A stretch of DNA of 64,000 nt. Origin: Gaiella sp038230035 (GTDB lineage Bacteria; Actinomycetota; Thermoleophilia; Gaiellales; Gaiellaceae). Below the pieces are notes generated by a model. That model searched no databases and had not been told where the DNA came from. It worked only from the letters and a program-made list of their open reading frames with translations. The stretch's first letter is position 1. The number at the start of each line of letters is the position of its first letter. The stretch is taken from contig JBBRNX010000016.1 of NCBI GenBank assembly GCA_038230035.1, positions 1 through 64,000 of the forward strand, given 5' to 3'. Positions 24,929 to 33,930 of the stretch are shown here, piece after piece. The position numbers and the translations under genes were made by a program.

Positions 24929-26193
24929 AGCACGGTGTTCCCCGCGAGATAGACGCGCTGTGTGTCAGCCGTGATCGGCGAGTAGTGGCCGTCAGGGAAG
25001 CTCCAGACGAGCTTCCCGGTGCGCGCGTCGAGCGCATATGTCCCACGCGGCCCGATCTTCGAGCGCCGTACGCCGTGCTGCCCGCACGTGCCACACGTCG
25101 AGAAGTAGACCAGGCCCGCCATCACCGTCGGCGCGCCATGGATCGAGGCGACAGCGTCGTACTCCCAGCGAACGGCGCTGGTTGCGGCATCGAGAGCCAC
25201 GAACTTGCCGTCGTAGGTGCCGACGTACACCTTCTGCTGCCACACCGCCGGCGCGGTGTAGACGTACGTGCCGGCGTGACGCGCCCAGAGCAGGTGCCCG
25301 GTCGAGGCGCCGAAGGCGTAGACCGTGCCGTCGGTGCTGGGTGCGAAGACGCGGCCGTAGGCGACCGCCGGTGTCGCGTAGAAGTACTCGCGGCCGCGGA
25401 AGAGACTCGAGAACGATCGCCCGACCCAGCGAACGGCGCCGTCTTCAGCTCCTAGTGCGTAGACGCTGCCGGCGTTGTTCCCGACGTAGATCGTCCCATT
25501 CGCGTACGCGGGCGAGCCGTCGATCTCGCCGTCTGTCTTCGTCGACCAGATCACCTTCCCGGTCTTGACTGCGAGCGCGTACACGCGCTGGTCCCACGCA
25601 CCGAGGTAGACACGCCCACCGACGACGACTGCGGTCGACTCACTCGCCAATGACAGATGCCAGATGACCTTCCCGTCGGACGGTCGCATCGCCACCACCA
25701 GCCCAGGCAGAGACCTCGAGACCTTGCCGCACGGCGCCGGGATGTACGTCTGGATCACGAGCCCCGCCGCGAGGGTCGGCGACGACGCGGAACAGAACGG
25801 GAAGTGCTTCTGCCACACGATCTTCCCCGTCGCCGGGTCGAGCGCGAAGAAACGTCCTTTCCCCTGCCCCAAGAAGACACGCCCGTAGCCGACGGACGGC
25901 GGATACTCGATGTAGTAGCGGGCACGCAGCTTCCAGAGCTGCCGGTACGGCGGCCGGTGCCCGAACGGTGAAACGCGGTCCCGCTGAGCGTCGTAGCCGT
26001 ACGTCGGCCACGGCACGCTCAGCACGGCTTTCGGTGGACGAACAGGCGACGGGATGAGATCTGGATGGAACTCGATCGTCGGCGAGCCGATGATCTCCTT
26101 GGTGCCGGTGTGCGTCGTGTACCACCATGCGAGGCTCCCGCCCGCGAGCGCCAGCGCGGCCGCGATGCCGATGCCGACCGCCCACCACTTCAC
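24907..26193 (-). CDS. Membrane-anchored PQQ-type beta-propeller protein
   Basis: From GTG 26193 the 428-residue protein begins with one membrane anchor (VKWWAVGIGIAAALALAGGS). Repeated propeller blades follow, such as YGRVFLGQGKGRFFALDPATGKIVWQKHF, YLGAWDQRVYALAVKTGKVIW and YVGTYDGKFVALDAATSAVRWEY. These are PQQ_2/BamB-like repeats. No dehydrogenase catalytic residues are evident, so a binding or scaffold role is more likely. A CGTCGQHG motif near the end might bind metal. It overlaps the FlgD-like gene upstream by GTGA. Confidence 0.85.
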   Translation of the reverse strand: MKWWAVGIGIAAALALAGGSLAWWYTTHTGTKEIIGSPTIEFHPDLIPSPVRPPKAVLSVPWPTYGYDAQRDRVSPFGHRPPYRQLWKLRARYYIEYPPSVGYGRVFLGQGKGRFFALDPATGKIVWQKHFPFCSASSPTLAAGLVIQTYIPAPCGKVSRSLPGLVVAMRPSDGKVIWHLSLASESTAVVVGGRVYLGAWDQRVYALAVKTGKVIWSTKTDGEIDGSPAYANGTIYVGNNAGSVYALGAEDGAVRWVGRSFSSLFRGREYFYATPAVAYGRVFAPSTDGTVYAFGASTGHLLWARHAGTYVYTAPAVWQQKVYVGTYDGKFVALDAATSAVRWEYDAVASIHGAPTVMAGLVYFSTCGTCGQHGVRRSKIGPRGTYALDARTGKLVWSFPDGHYSPITADTQRVYLAGNTVLYGLVSR

Positions 26194-27119
26194 GGGACGA
26201 CCGTCACACGGGCTCTGACGGCGTGGCCACGCGCGATCACGTACAGCGAATAGGTGCCCGGAACGAGCGGCGCGCGCAGCCGCAAGACTGGCGGTGCCGC
26301 CGAACGGTGGCGTCCGGCGAGCCGCCACGTTACCCGCGTCGCATCGGTCAAGACCGGGACGACCAACCTGCCGCCCGGATGCACGCGGAACGAGTCCCTG
26401 GCGAGCTCGACGTAGCGGATCCGAACCGAGCCGGCGGCCGCCGGATGCGAACGGTTGCCGGCCACGTCGACCGCGACGACCGTCAATGCGACAGTGCCGG
26501 CCGCCACCGACTTCCCGTCGATCTGCCCGAACCAGCGCAGCTGTCCGGCCAGACGCGCGGGTCGACCGAGAACACGCTGCACGCCGTCCACGAGAAGCGA
26601 CGCCTGCGCCCGCTGGTCGACACGGAACGTGATGTCGACCCGGTCGCCGCGACGGTCGCCGTCCGGCGAGATGACGCGAGGTCGCACGGAGACCACGGTG
26701 ACGCGAGGCGCTTTCGTGTCCACCTGGATCGCGTTCGGTAGCACGAACGTCTTCTCCAGGAGATCGAGCCGAACCCGAGGCTGGTAGAGGCCATCGCGCA
26801 CGACGGCGCCCGAGTTGTCGCGACCGTTCCAGAGAAACGCGACCGCCTTGTGAGTCACCGTTCGGTTGACCGCGAGGTCGCGCACATCGTCCCCGGCTGC
26901 ATCGACGATCGACACATCGACGGCGTCCGGCTTGCCGACGCGGAACGAGATCCGGGCCTTCGTCGAGTCACAGCGGCACACGGGCGAGAAGACCTTCGTC
27001 ACGCGTGTGCCGCGGATCGGGCTCGGCTCGAGCTTGAGCGACTCGACGTAAAGAGTGCTCAAACCGGTGGCAACCAGCAGTGCGGCGACGAGCGCAGCTG
27101 GCGCGTACTTGGCGGTCAA
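26190..27119 (-). CDS. Single-pass membrane protein with FlgD-like Ig repeats
   Basis: Starting at TTG 27119, which overlaps the upstream stop as TTGA, the product is 309 residues. An N-terminal membrane segment (APAALVAALLVATGLSTLYV) is followed by beta-sandwich repeats of the FlgD Ig-like type, recognised by FLWNGRDNSGAVVRDGLY, SPDGDRRGDRVDITF and a similar third block. A short Cys pair (CRCDS) lies after the membrane segment. It looks like an extracellular carbohydrate- or protein-binding protein. Its neighbours suggest a part in surface glycan handling. Confidence 0.75.
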   Translation of the reverse strand: MTAKYAPAALVAALLVATGLSTLYVESLKLEPSPIRGTRVTKVFSPVCRCDSTKARISFRVGKPDAVDVSIVDAAGDDVRDLAVNRTVTHKAVAFLWNGRDNSGAVVRDGLYQPRVRLDLLEKTFVLPNAIQVDTKAPRVTVVSVRPRVISPDGDRRGDRVDITFRVDQRAQASLLVDGVQRVLGRPARLAGQLRWFGQIDGKSVAAGTVALTVVAVDVAGNRSHPAAAGSVRIRYVELARDSFRVHPGGRLVVPVLTDATRVTWRLAGRHRSAAPPVLRLRAPLVPGTYSLYVIARGHAVRARVTVVP

Positions 27120-27787
27120 AGCGGCTCGAGGCTCCGAACGAGAACGAACGGCTCCGCATACTCGCAGCCACAGCTCGCGCCGTAGAACTCGGCTGCCGCA
27201 CGGATCGCCCGTTCGCTCCGCGGATGCGGGTAGTCGCGCCGCTCGGTCTCGTAGTGGGCAAACGCGGCGAGCTTCCGCTCGAGCGTCCCGGAGATGTCGA
27301 CGAGCCAGTTCGGGACGAACCAGTTCAGCGGCGCCGGCGTCCACTCGGTGCTCGAGGTGGGCGCGTAGGTGAGCACGCGGCGCACGACCTGGTCGGGCGT
27401 TGGCCTCGTCGCAACGGCGACCGAATCGAAGAGCGCGCGATGATCTCGATTGACGTCGGGGTGCACCGTGTAGACGACCTGCGGCGCAAAGCTGCGGATC
27501 TGCTCCTCGATGACCGCGTTGATCTCCACGTGAGGCAGGGTGTCAAGCCGCATGTCCGGCAGGTCGAGGTGGACATAGTCCGAGACGCGGAGCTCACCGG
27601 CCGCATGCCGCGCCTCGGCTTCTTTCTGCTCACGGATCTCGGAGTCGCCGGGGTACTGCGTCGAGCTGCCGTCGGTCACGCAGACGATCCGCACGGTGTC
27701 GCCGCGGTCGGAGTGGAGGGCAATCGTTCCGCCCATGCCGAGCACCTCGTCGTCCGGATGCGCCGCGATGACGAGCACGCGCGTCAT
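27116..27787 (-). CDS. PIG-L/LmbE-family deacetylase, second copy
   Basis: The 223-residue protein has the canonical zinc motif H10-P-D-D-E14 (VIAAHPDDEVLGMGGT) and the second histidine block HPDVNRDH (about 108-115). It is predicted to de-N-acetylate a sugar or sugar conjugate. It follows the formyltransferase gene with an ATGA overlap. The pair could swap an N-acetyl for an N-formyl group on one sugar (inference). Confidence 0.92.
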   Translation of the reverse strand: MTRVLVIAAHPDDEVLGMGGTIALHSDRGDTVRIVCVTDGSSTQYPGDSEIREQKEAEARHAAGELRVSDYVHLDLPDMRLDTLPHVEINAVIEEQIRSFAPQVVYTVHPDVNRDHRALFDSVAVATRPTPDQVVRRVLTYAPTSSTEWTPAPLNWFVPNWLVDISGTLERKLAAFAHYETERRDYPHPRSERAIRAAAEFYGASCGCEYAEPFVLVRSLEPL

Positions 27788-28677
27788 CCGAGAAGCGCTC
27801 CAACGCGCAAGGTTTCCGGCGCTTCCAGCTCATCGAGAAGCAATGCCCCGCCGCCGCCGCACGCGACGACCGGGCCCTCCGGGCGCTCCTCGACGACGGT
27901 GCCTGGCACCGCCTCGAGCTCGCGCTCAACCGGTCGAGCGCTCCACACGACGACCTTCGAGTCGCCGAGGAAGGTGAACGCGCCCGGGTACGGCCGCGTC
28001 TGCGCGCGAACCCAGTCGTAGAGGTTGGGCGCGCGCGTGTGCCAGTCGATGATCCCGTCGCCGGGTGTCCGTTTCGGCCAGGAACTGGCGCGTCGTTCGT
28101 CCTGCGGGCGGCGCGGCGCTGTCCCGTCGAGAATCTGCGGAACGCAGATGCGGATCAGATCGACGTGCGCTGTGGCGAGCCGCTCGAACAGCGTCGTTGC
28201 GGTCTCGTCCGCTGCAATCGGCACCTCGACCTGGCCGACGATCGCGCCCGAGTCAGCACGTGCGTCGGGAATCTCGAACAGGGTCACGCCGGTTGTCGCG
28301 AGGCCGCTGAGGATCGCCCACGGAATCGGCGCGCGACCCTTGTGCCGAGGCAGGAGCGTCGGGTGCATGCCGAACGCGCCACCCGGCGCGAGGGCAAGCA
28401 CCGGCTCGCGCAGCAGCTGCGACCAGCCGACGACGAATAGCAGGTGCGGCTCGAGTGCCGCAATCGCATCAACCGTCGAAGCAGCGTTGATGTCCGCGGC
28501 CTCGATGAGCTCGGCGCCGACAGCAGCCGCCGGCTCGACGAACGAGCACTGGCCGGAACGATCAGGGTCGACGGGGCCGGGCAACGTCACGATGCCGACG
28601 ATCTCCGCACCGACGTGCGCAGCTGCGACCAGGCAGTCCCGGCCGATCGTGTCGAAGCTGACCCAGACCGTCCGCAC
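27784..28677 (-). CDS. Formyltransferase (Fmt/sugar N-formyltransferase-like)
   Basis: The 297-residue protein has an N10-formyl-THF transferase domain with HPTLLPRHKGRAPIPWAIL and the catalytic aspartate in DARADSGAIV, followed by a C-terminal OB-like domain. The usual N-x-H of Fmt/ArnA (INVH, INLH) reads FGMH, so Asn is replaced by Gly. That variant also occurs in non-Fmt sugar formyltransferases as I recall them. With the coupled PIG-L deacetylase and nearby glycan genes, N-formylation of an amino sugar is more likely than tRNA formylation. Confidence 0.85.
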   Translation of the reverse strand: MRTVWVSFDTIGRDCLVAAAHVGAEIVGIVTLPGPVDPDRSGQCSFVEPAAAVGAELIEAADINAASTVDAIAALEPHLLFVVGWSQLLREPVLALAPGGAFGMHPTLLPRHKGRAPIPWAILSGLATTGVTLFEIPDARADSGAIVGQVEVPIAADETATTLFERLATAHVDLIRICVPQILDGTAPRRPQDERRASSWPKRTPGDGIIDWHTRAPNLYDWVRAQTRPYPGAFTFLGDSKVVVWSARPVERELEAVPGTVVEERPEGPVVACGGGGALLLDELEAPETLRVGALLG

Positions 28678-28855
28678 GGCCCGCCGAGTCTAGAGCACCT
28701 GGCGTTGTCACGGCGCGTTGGCTGGCCGTGATGGTCGAGTGCGATGCGAGGACGCAGGGAGCGTCAATACCAGAAAGGTATTGACGCGACCGAGGACACG
28801 GCAGCGTGCCGAGCAGCGCGGCCAGACGACCCGCAGTGGCTGCGCCAGTTGCTCT
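28678..28855. other. 178-bp intergenic region carrying a hairpin repeat
   Basis: It lies between the formyltransferase start and the TauE stop, both on the minus strand. Apart from the repeat at 28749-28797 I see no gene here. It must hold the promoter of the formyltransferase-deacetylase operon. Confidence 0.4.
28749..28797. repeat. Dispersed palindromic repeat, copy A
   Basis: AGGACGCAGGGAGC (28749-28762) and CGACCGAGGAC (28787-28797) flank a perfect 11-bp stem: GCGTCAATACC (28761-28771), loop AGAAA, GGTATTGACGC (28777-28787). The same flanks and the core CAATAC/GTATTG recur at 57746-57790. Confidence 0.8.
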
Positions 28856-29761
28856 CTAAATGGTCGCGGGAGTTTCGGCGGCGTCGAGGGCGGTTGCGAC
28901 CGAGCTCGGACGTCTGACGCGGCGCACGATGCTCACGATCGCCGCGACCAGCGCGACCCCGGCCACAGCGACGATGACCCAGTTCGCCCCCGGGAAGTCG
29001 ATCAGCTTGACGCCGCTGAGGAACAGCACGAGTGCAAGTGCCACCCGCAGGACGCGCTCTCCGGCTCGCACCGTGAACTGGCTGCCGATCAAGACGCCCG
29101 GGATCGAGCCGATGAGCAGCCAGCCCATCGCGGCGAAATCGACATTCCCGGCGACGACATGCCCGAACCCCGCGACCCAGAGCAAGGCTGCGGCGTGGAC
29201 GATGTCGGTGCCGACGATCTGCGCCGCGCTGAGCGGGAACAGCAGCATCATCGTCAGCCCGAAGAACGTCCCGCTGCCGACTGAGGTCAGCCCGACGATG
29301 AAGCCGCCGATCATCCCGATGATGACTGCCTTCACCTTGTCGTTCTGCGCCAGCTTGAAATCAGTTGCCTCGACACGTTTGTGGAGGATGGCCTTGAGCA
29401 GGAAGCCGATCCCGCAGACGAGGAGCGTCACGCCGAGCACCTGCTTCGCCGCGCTCTCCCAGCCGTCGCCGTAGGTGTGCTTCAACCACGTGGCGAGCAC
29501 GACGCCGCCGAGCGAGAACGGCGCGGAGCCGAGGAGCATCCAGAGCGTCAGCGACAGGTTCACCGTGCCAAGCTGGCGATGGCGCACAGCACCGAAGGAC
29601 TTGAAGATCGCGCCGTGAACGATGTCGGTGCCGATCGCCACGGTCGGCTTGAAGCCGAACAGGAGCACGAGCATCGGCGTCATCAGCGAGCCGCCGCCCA
29701 TTCCGGTCATGCCGACGAGGAGCCCGACGAGGAGCCCGGCAAGCGAGAGCTTCCAGTCCAC
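28856..29761 (-). CDS. TauE/SafE-family (TSUP) sulfite/organosulfonate exporter
   Basis: The 301-residue protein has about eight membrane segments and the TSUP repeat pattern: LVGLLVGMTGMGGGSLMTPMLVL near the N-terminus and IGGFIVGLTSVGSGTFFGLTMML in the middle. Family members move sulfite, sulfonates or other small anions. It is divergent from cysHDN, which makes sulfite, so sulfite or sulfonate export is a reasonable inference. A TATGAT hexamer upstream on the minus strand may be its -10 box. Confidence 0.88.
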   Translation of the reverse strand: MDWKLSLAGLLVGLLVGMTGMGGGSLMTPMLVLLFGFKPTVAIGTDIVHGAIFKSFGAVRHRQLGTVNLSLTLWMLLGSAPFSLGGVVLATWLKHTYGDGWESAAKQVLGVTLLVCGIGFLLKAILHKRVEATDFKLAQNDKVKAVIIGMIGGFIVGLTSVGSGTFFGLTMMLLFPLSAAQIVGTDIVHAAALLWVAGFGHVVAGNVDFAAMGWLLIGSIPGVLIGSQFTVRAGERVLRVALALVLFLSGVKLIDFPGANWVIVAVAGVALVAAIVSIVRRVRRPSSVATALDAAETPATI

Positions 29762-29806
29762 GACGCCGGATCATACACAGCTTCTTTATGACGCTGATAA
29801 GGTTTC

Positions 29807-30502
29807 GTGATGCTAGACGCGGCTCCAACGCATCCTGACGTCCAGGAGTTCGTCGCCGGTGGCGGCGCCGAGAAGCTCGCTGCGGGCGAGCTCGTCGGCT
29901 ATCTCGTGGAGTCCTTCGGCACGGATCTCGCCCTCGCCTGCTCGTTCCAGAAGGAGGAGAGCGTCCTTCTCGACATGCTGCTCGCTGCGGACCCGAAGGC
30001 ACGTGTCTTCGCACTCGACACGCACGTCCTCTTCGAGGAGACGTACGACATCTGGCGACAGATCGAGAAGCGCTACGGCATCGAGATCCGGGCCTACTCC
30101 GGACCCTCGCTCGGCCGGCAAGCGGCCACGCACGGCGACGCGCTCTGGGCGAGCAACCCGGCTCTCTGCTGCTCGATCCGCAAGGTCGGGCCGCTGGCCC
30201 GCGCTCTGTCCGGGCTCGACTGCTGGATCACCGGCGTACGCCGCGATCAGTCGCCGACGCGAGCCGACACGCCGAAGCTCGGCTGGGACGAGAAGCACGA
30301 GCTGTGGAAGGCGAGCCCGCTTGCGGACTGGACGGACGACGACGTCTGGGCGTACATCCGCGAGCGCGACCTCCCCGTCAACCCGCTGCACGACCGTGGC
30401 TATGCGTCGATCGGCTGCACGCATTGCACCGCGCCCGGCGAGGGCCGCGAAGGGCGCTGGAGCGGCATGGACAAGACCGAATGCGGCCTGCACCCGTCGT
30501 GA
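29807..30502 (+). CDS. cysH: Adenylyl-sulfate reductase (thioredoxin-dependent)
   Basis: The 231-residue protein (start GTG 29807 or ATG 29810) has the SFQKEESVLL pyrophosphate loop and the iron-sulfur cysteines of the assimilatory APS type: C121-C122 and C204-x2-C207. The catalytic Cys is in ECGLH at the C-terminus (C226). It reduces adenylyl sulfate to sulfite. It begins the sulfate assimilation operon and overlaps cysD by GTGA. Confidence 0.95.
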   Translation: MMLDAAPTHPDVQEFVAGGGAEKLAAGELVGYLVESFGTDLALACSFQKEESVLLDMLLAADPKARVFALDTHVLFEETYDIWRQIEKRYGIEIRAYSGPSLGRQAATHGDALWASNPALCCSIRKVGPLARALSGLDCWITGVRRDQSPTRADTPKLGWDEKHELWKASPLADWTDDDVWAYIRERDLPVNPLHDRGYASIGCTHCTAPGEGREGRWSGMDKTECGLHPS

Positions 30503-31413
30503 CCGCAGCCGTCACTCCGCTCTCCCACCTCGACGAGCTCGAGGCGGAGGCGATCCACATCATGCGCGAGGTGGCCGCGGAGCTCGAGCGGCCCGTGCTC
30601 CTGTTCTCCGGCGGCAAGGACTCGATTGTCCTCTTGCGGCTGGCCGAGAAGGCGTTCCGCCCCGGCGGCTTCCCGTTCCCGCTGATGCACGTCGACACCG
30701 GTCACAACTTCCCTGAGGTGATCGAGTTCCGCGACCGGCGCGTCGCCGAGCTCGGCGAGCGGCTGATCGTCGCCTTGGTTCAGGAGTCGATCGACCAGGG
30801 CCGCGTCGCCGAGCAGACCGGCCCGCGTGCGTCGCGCAATCAGCTGCAGACCGTCACGCTGCTCGACGCGATGATCGAGAACGGCTTCGATGCCGCGATC
30901 GGCGGCGCACGGCGCGACGAGGAGCGGGCGCGGGCGAAGGAGCGGATCTTCTCGTTCCGCGACGACTTCGGCCAGTGGGATCCGCGCGCGCAGCGGCCCG
31001 AGCTCTGGAACCTCTACAACGGACGGATTCGCAAGGGCGAGCAGGTTCGGGTCTTTCCGATCTCGAACTGGACCGAGCTTGACGTGTGGCAGTACGTCGC
31101 ACGCGAGCGACTCGAGCTGCCGCTCATCTACTACGCACACGAACGCGACGTGTTCCGCCGCGACGGGATGCTCTACGCGGCGTCCGAGTTCGTCGAGCGA
31201 CTGCCGGGCGAGGAGCCGTTCGCGGCGACCGTGCGCTTCCGCACTGTGGGCGACATGAGCTGCACAGGCGGCGTGCTCTCCGATGCGGGGACACTCGAAG
31301 CCGTTGTCGCCGAGATTGCGGCAACGCTCATCACCGAGCGCGGCGAGACACGCGCAGACGATCGCGCCTCAGAGGCGGCGATGGAGGACAGAAAACGTGT
31401 CGGCTACTTCTGA
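30499..31413 (+). CDS. cysD: Sulfate adenylyltransferase subunit 2
   Basis: From GTG 30499 the product is 304 residues. The PP-loop is VLLFSGGKDSIVLLRLA, and LMHVDTGHNFPEVIEFRD, GGARRDEERARAKERIFSFR and RTVGDMSCTGG are family blocks. With CysN it forms ATP sulfurylase, activating sulfate to APS. It overlaps cysH by 4 bp and cysN by 17 bp. Confidence 0.96.
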   Translation: MTAAVTPLSHLDELEAEAIHIMREVAAELERPVLLFSGGKDSIVLLRLAEKAFRPGGFPFPLMHVDTGHNFPEVIEFRDRRVAELGERLIVALVQESIDQGRVAEQTGPRASRNQLQTVTLLDAMIENGFDAAIGGARRDEERARAKERIFSFRDDFGQWDPRAQRPELWNLYNGRIRKGEQVRVFPISNWTELDVWQYVARERLELPLIYYAHERDVFRRDGMLYAASEFVERLPGEEPFAATVRFRTVGDMSCTGGVLSDAGTLEAVVAEIAATLITERGETRADDRASEAAMEDRKRVGYF

Positions 31414-32701
31414 TTCGGCAGCCCCACTCAGCGGCGAAGCTCTCGCCGCCGAGCTCGTCCGCCTCGTGACGTGTGGTTCGGTGGACGACGGGAAGTCGAC
31501 GCTGATCGGCCGGCTGCTCTACGACACGAAGCAGATCTTCGTCGACCAGATGGAGCACATCGAGGAGACAAGTGAGCGCCGCGGCGACGGCTACGTCAAC
31601 CTCGCTCTCCTCACCGACGGCCTCCGCGCCGAGCGCGAGCAAGGAATCACGATCGACGTCGCGTACCGCGGGTTCGTGACGCCGAAGCGCCGGTTCCAGC
31701 TTGCCGACGCGCCCGGACACGTCCAGTACACGCGCAACATGGTCACCGGCGCATCGACCGCAGATGTCGCGATTGTCCTGCTCGACGCCCGCAAAGGTGT
31801 CGTCGAGCAGACGCGGCGCCACTCGTATCTCGCCGCGACGCTCGGCACACCGCATCTCGTCTTCGCGGTCAACAAGATGGACCTCGTCGACTTCGACGAG
31901 GCCCGGTTCCAGGAGATCGAGATCGAGCTGCGCGACCTCGCCGGCCAACTCGGCGCGAAGGACACCGCTGTAGTCCCACTGTCCGCGCTCCAAGGCGACA
32001 ACGTCGTCGAGCGCTCCGACGCGATGGCCTGGTACGACGGCCTACCGCTCCTCGCGCATCTCGAGACGGTCGAGATCGCGGGCGACCGGAACCTCGCCGA
32101 ACGACGGTTCCCGGTCCAGTGGGTGATCCGGCCGATGTCCGACGAGCACCACGACTACCGTGGCTACGCGGGCCAGGTCGCGGGCGGCATCTGGCGTGCA
32201 GGCGACGATGTTCTCGTGCTCCCGTCGGGCGCGGAGACCCGTGTCGCCGCGGTCGAGACCGTGGACGGTGCCCTCGAGTACGCGATCCCTGGCCAGTCCG
32301 TGACGATCCGGCTCGATGACCACGTCGACGTCGGGCGCGGCGATCTCCTGTGTGATCCCGCATGCCCGCCGACCGTTGCCCGGCAGCTCACGGCGACGAT
32401 CTGCTGGATGAGCGAGGCGCCCCTCCGGCCGGGCACGCGCGTCGGCGTGAAGCACACGACGCGCACGGCGCGGGCCGTCGTAGACGAGATCCCGTCGGTG
32501 CTCGACGTCACAACACTCGAGCCCGACAGCGAGCGACACGAGTTGGCGCTGAACGACATCGGCACCGTCGTCCTGCGTCTCAGCGGCCCGCTACTGGTCG
32601 ACGCGTACGCGACGAACCGCGCCACCGGCAGCTTCATCCTGATCGACGAGGCGACGAACAACACCGTCGCCGCCGGCATGGTTTTGTCCGCCGAGGCCTG
32701 A
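31397..32701 (+). CDS. cysN: Sulfate adenylyltransferase subunit 1 (GTPase)
   Basis: From GTG 31397 the 434-residue protein has the GTP-binding motifs GSVDDGKST (27-35), DAPGHVQYTRNM and NKMDLV, then EF-Tu-like beta-barrel domains. It lacks a fused APS kinase (CysC) domain, which fits the adjacent APS-type reductase that needs no PAPS. It powers sulfate adenylation by GTP hydrolysis. It ends the operon, converging on a small membrane protein gene. Confidence 0.96.
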   Translation: MSATSDSAAPLSGEALAAELVRLVTCGSVDDGKSTLIGRLLYDTKQIFVDQMEHIEETSERRGDGYVNLALLTDGLRAEREQGITIDVAYRGFVTPKRRFQLADAPGHVQYTRNMVTGASTADVAIVLLDARKGVVEQTRRHSYLAATLGTPHLVFAVNKMDLVDFDEARFQEIEIELRDLAGQLGAKDTAVVPLSALQGDNVVERSDAMAWYDGLPLLAHLETVEIAGDRNLAERRFPVQWVIRPMSDEHHDYRGYAGQVAGGIWRAGDDVLVLPSGAETRVAAVETVDGALEYAIPGQSVTIRLDDHVDVGRGDLLCDPACPPTVARQLTATICWMSEAPLRPGTRVGVKHTTRTARAVVDEIPSVLDVTTLEPDSERHELALNDIGTVVLRLSGPLLVDAYATNRATGSFILIDEATNNTVAAGMVLSAEA

Positions 32702-32727
32702 CGTCACACTCCGGCATGGGCCAGTGA

Positions 32728-33099
32728 TCAGTTCACCGTGAAACCGATCACTGCGATAAGCGAGCCGACGCACGCGAAGCTCGATACGGCTAGTCCAGCA
32801 CGCGTCCAACCAGGAGCGCCTCGCACGACGGCGACAACCACGACGAGAGCACCAAGTAGGTCGAGCGCGATCGCGACAGCGTAAAGCGTGTGCGCCCCAC
32901 CGTTGTACCGAACCCAGCGGCTCGTGCCGTCGCCGACGTATGAGTCCTCACCGAACACGTAGATCGTCATGAGGACCGCCGCCGCGAGAGGGACGCCGGC
33001 CACGAGCGCCGTGCGTGGCGACTGCATCAGCCGCCGAGGCGCAAACAACGTGATGGCGAGTGTGACGGTCGCGCCTACGAGAAGCAAGATTCCAGGCAT
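32728..33099 (-). CDS. Small four-helix membrane protein of unknown function
   Basis: This 123-residue protein has four hydrophobic segments (about 3-20, 30-48, 72-94, 102-121) and a loop with GEDSYVGDGTSRWVRYNGG. I do not recognise a family. It lies 33 bp downstream of the ComA-like gene on the same strand, so it could be the last gene of that operon. Any transport role would be guesswork. Confidence 0.6.
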   Translation of the reverse strand: MPGILLLVGATVTLAITLFAPRRLMQSPRTALVAGVPLAAAVLMTIYVFGEDSYVGDGTSRWVRYNGGAHTLYAVAIALDLLGALVVVVAVVRGAPGWTRAGLAVSSFACVGSLIAVIGFTVN

Positions 33100-33132
33100 C
33101 GGTCCGCGATTGTGTTCGCGACGCCCGGCGAT

Positions 33133-33930
33133 CTAGGTCGTAGTCGACGCGGCCTGTTCGCCAGCGACGAGGATCTCCTTTAGCGTGTCACCGCGCAGAC
33201 CGAGCCTGAGCGTCTCGAGTGGGATCACCTCGTCAGGCGGGATGTTGCCGACGTTCACGTTCGGGCCGAACTGCTTCACGAACCAGGCCTGCGACGCCTT
33301 CGTCGGCGCCTCGAAGATCAGGTCCTCGATCGAGACCTCGTGCGCGATCTCGTCGATCAGCCCGGTGCGCATGTCGCCGTCCTTGCGGAAGATGCCGGCT
33401 GTGCCGCCCTCGCGCGCCTCGGTGATCACCTTCCAAGCACCGGCCTCCAGCTCCTCCTTGATCCACTCGACCCACTGGTACGGCGCGTATACGACATCGG
33501 AATCCTTCGAGCCGACCTCGGAGAGCACGGTGAAGTCGCGGGCAAAGTCGCGGATCAGCTCGAGCTTCTGATCACGCGGAATGTCGACCGTGCCGTCCGA
33601 GATCTCGACGTGCGCGAAGCGGTGCTCGATGAGCCATGCCTTGAACTCGTCCATCTTGCCCTTCGCGTAGACGGCCTCGAACAGCGTCCCGCCGCACACC
33701 ACCGGTGTCTCGAAGTGCCGGTAGAGCGCGATCTTCTTCTCGAGGTTGTTCGTGACGTAGCTCGTGCCCCAGCCGAACTTGACGATGTCGACAAAGGCGC
33801 CGGCCGTGTCGAACATCCCCTCGATGTCGCGCGTATGCATCCCTTTGTCCATCACATGGGTGAGGCCGTTTTCGCGGGGTTTTCCAGGACGACTCGGGAC
33901 GCCGAGCCAGCCATCCTCAAAGCCGGGCAT
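33133..33930 (-). CDS. comA: Phosphosulfolactate synthase (ComA family)
   Basis: The 265-residue protein matches archaeal ComA along its length: GLTHVMDKG (22-30), VDIVKFGWGTSYV (47-59), CGGTLFEAVYAKGK, HVEISDGTVDI, VLSEVG, IFEAP and ETLRLGLRGDTL. The enzyme adds sulfite to phosphoenolpyruvate, giving phosphosulfolactate, the first step of one coenzyme M route; homologues also act in bacterial sulfolactate formation. It has a strong AAGGAG site and overlaps the fumarase beta gene by 14 bp. No ComB, ComC or ComDE gene is in the window, so the end product is open. Confidence 0.92.
   Translation of the reverse strand: MPGFEDGWLGVPSRPGKPRENGLTHVMDKGMHTRDIEGMFDTAGAFVDIVKFGWGTSYVTNNLEKKIALYRHFETPVVCGGTLFEAVYAKGKMDEFKAWLIEHRFAHVEISDGTVDIPRDQKLELIRDFARDFTVLSEVGSKDSDVVYAPYQWVEWIKEELEAGAWKVITEAREGGTAGIFRKDGDMRTGLIDEIAHEVSIEDLIFEAPTKASQAWFVKQFGPNVNVGNIPPDEVIPLETLRLGLRGDTLKEILVAGEQAASTTT

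Noticed and set aside
31397..32701. Bifunctional CysNC (with APS kinase)
   Set aside because: The protein ends at 434 residues, after the EF-Tu-like barrels, with no kinase domain.
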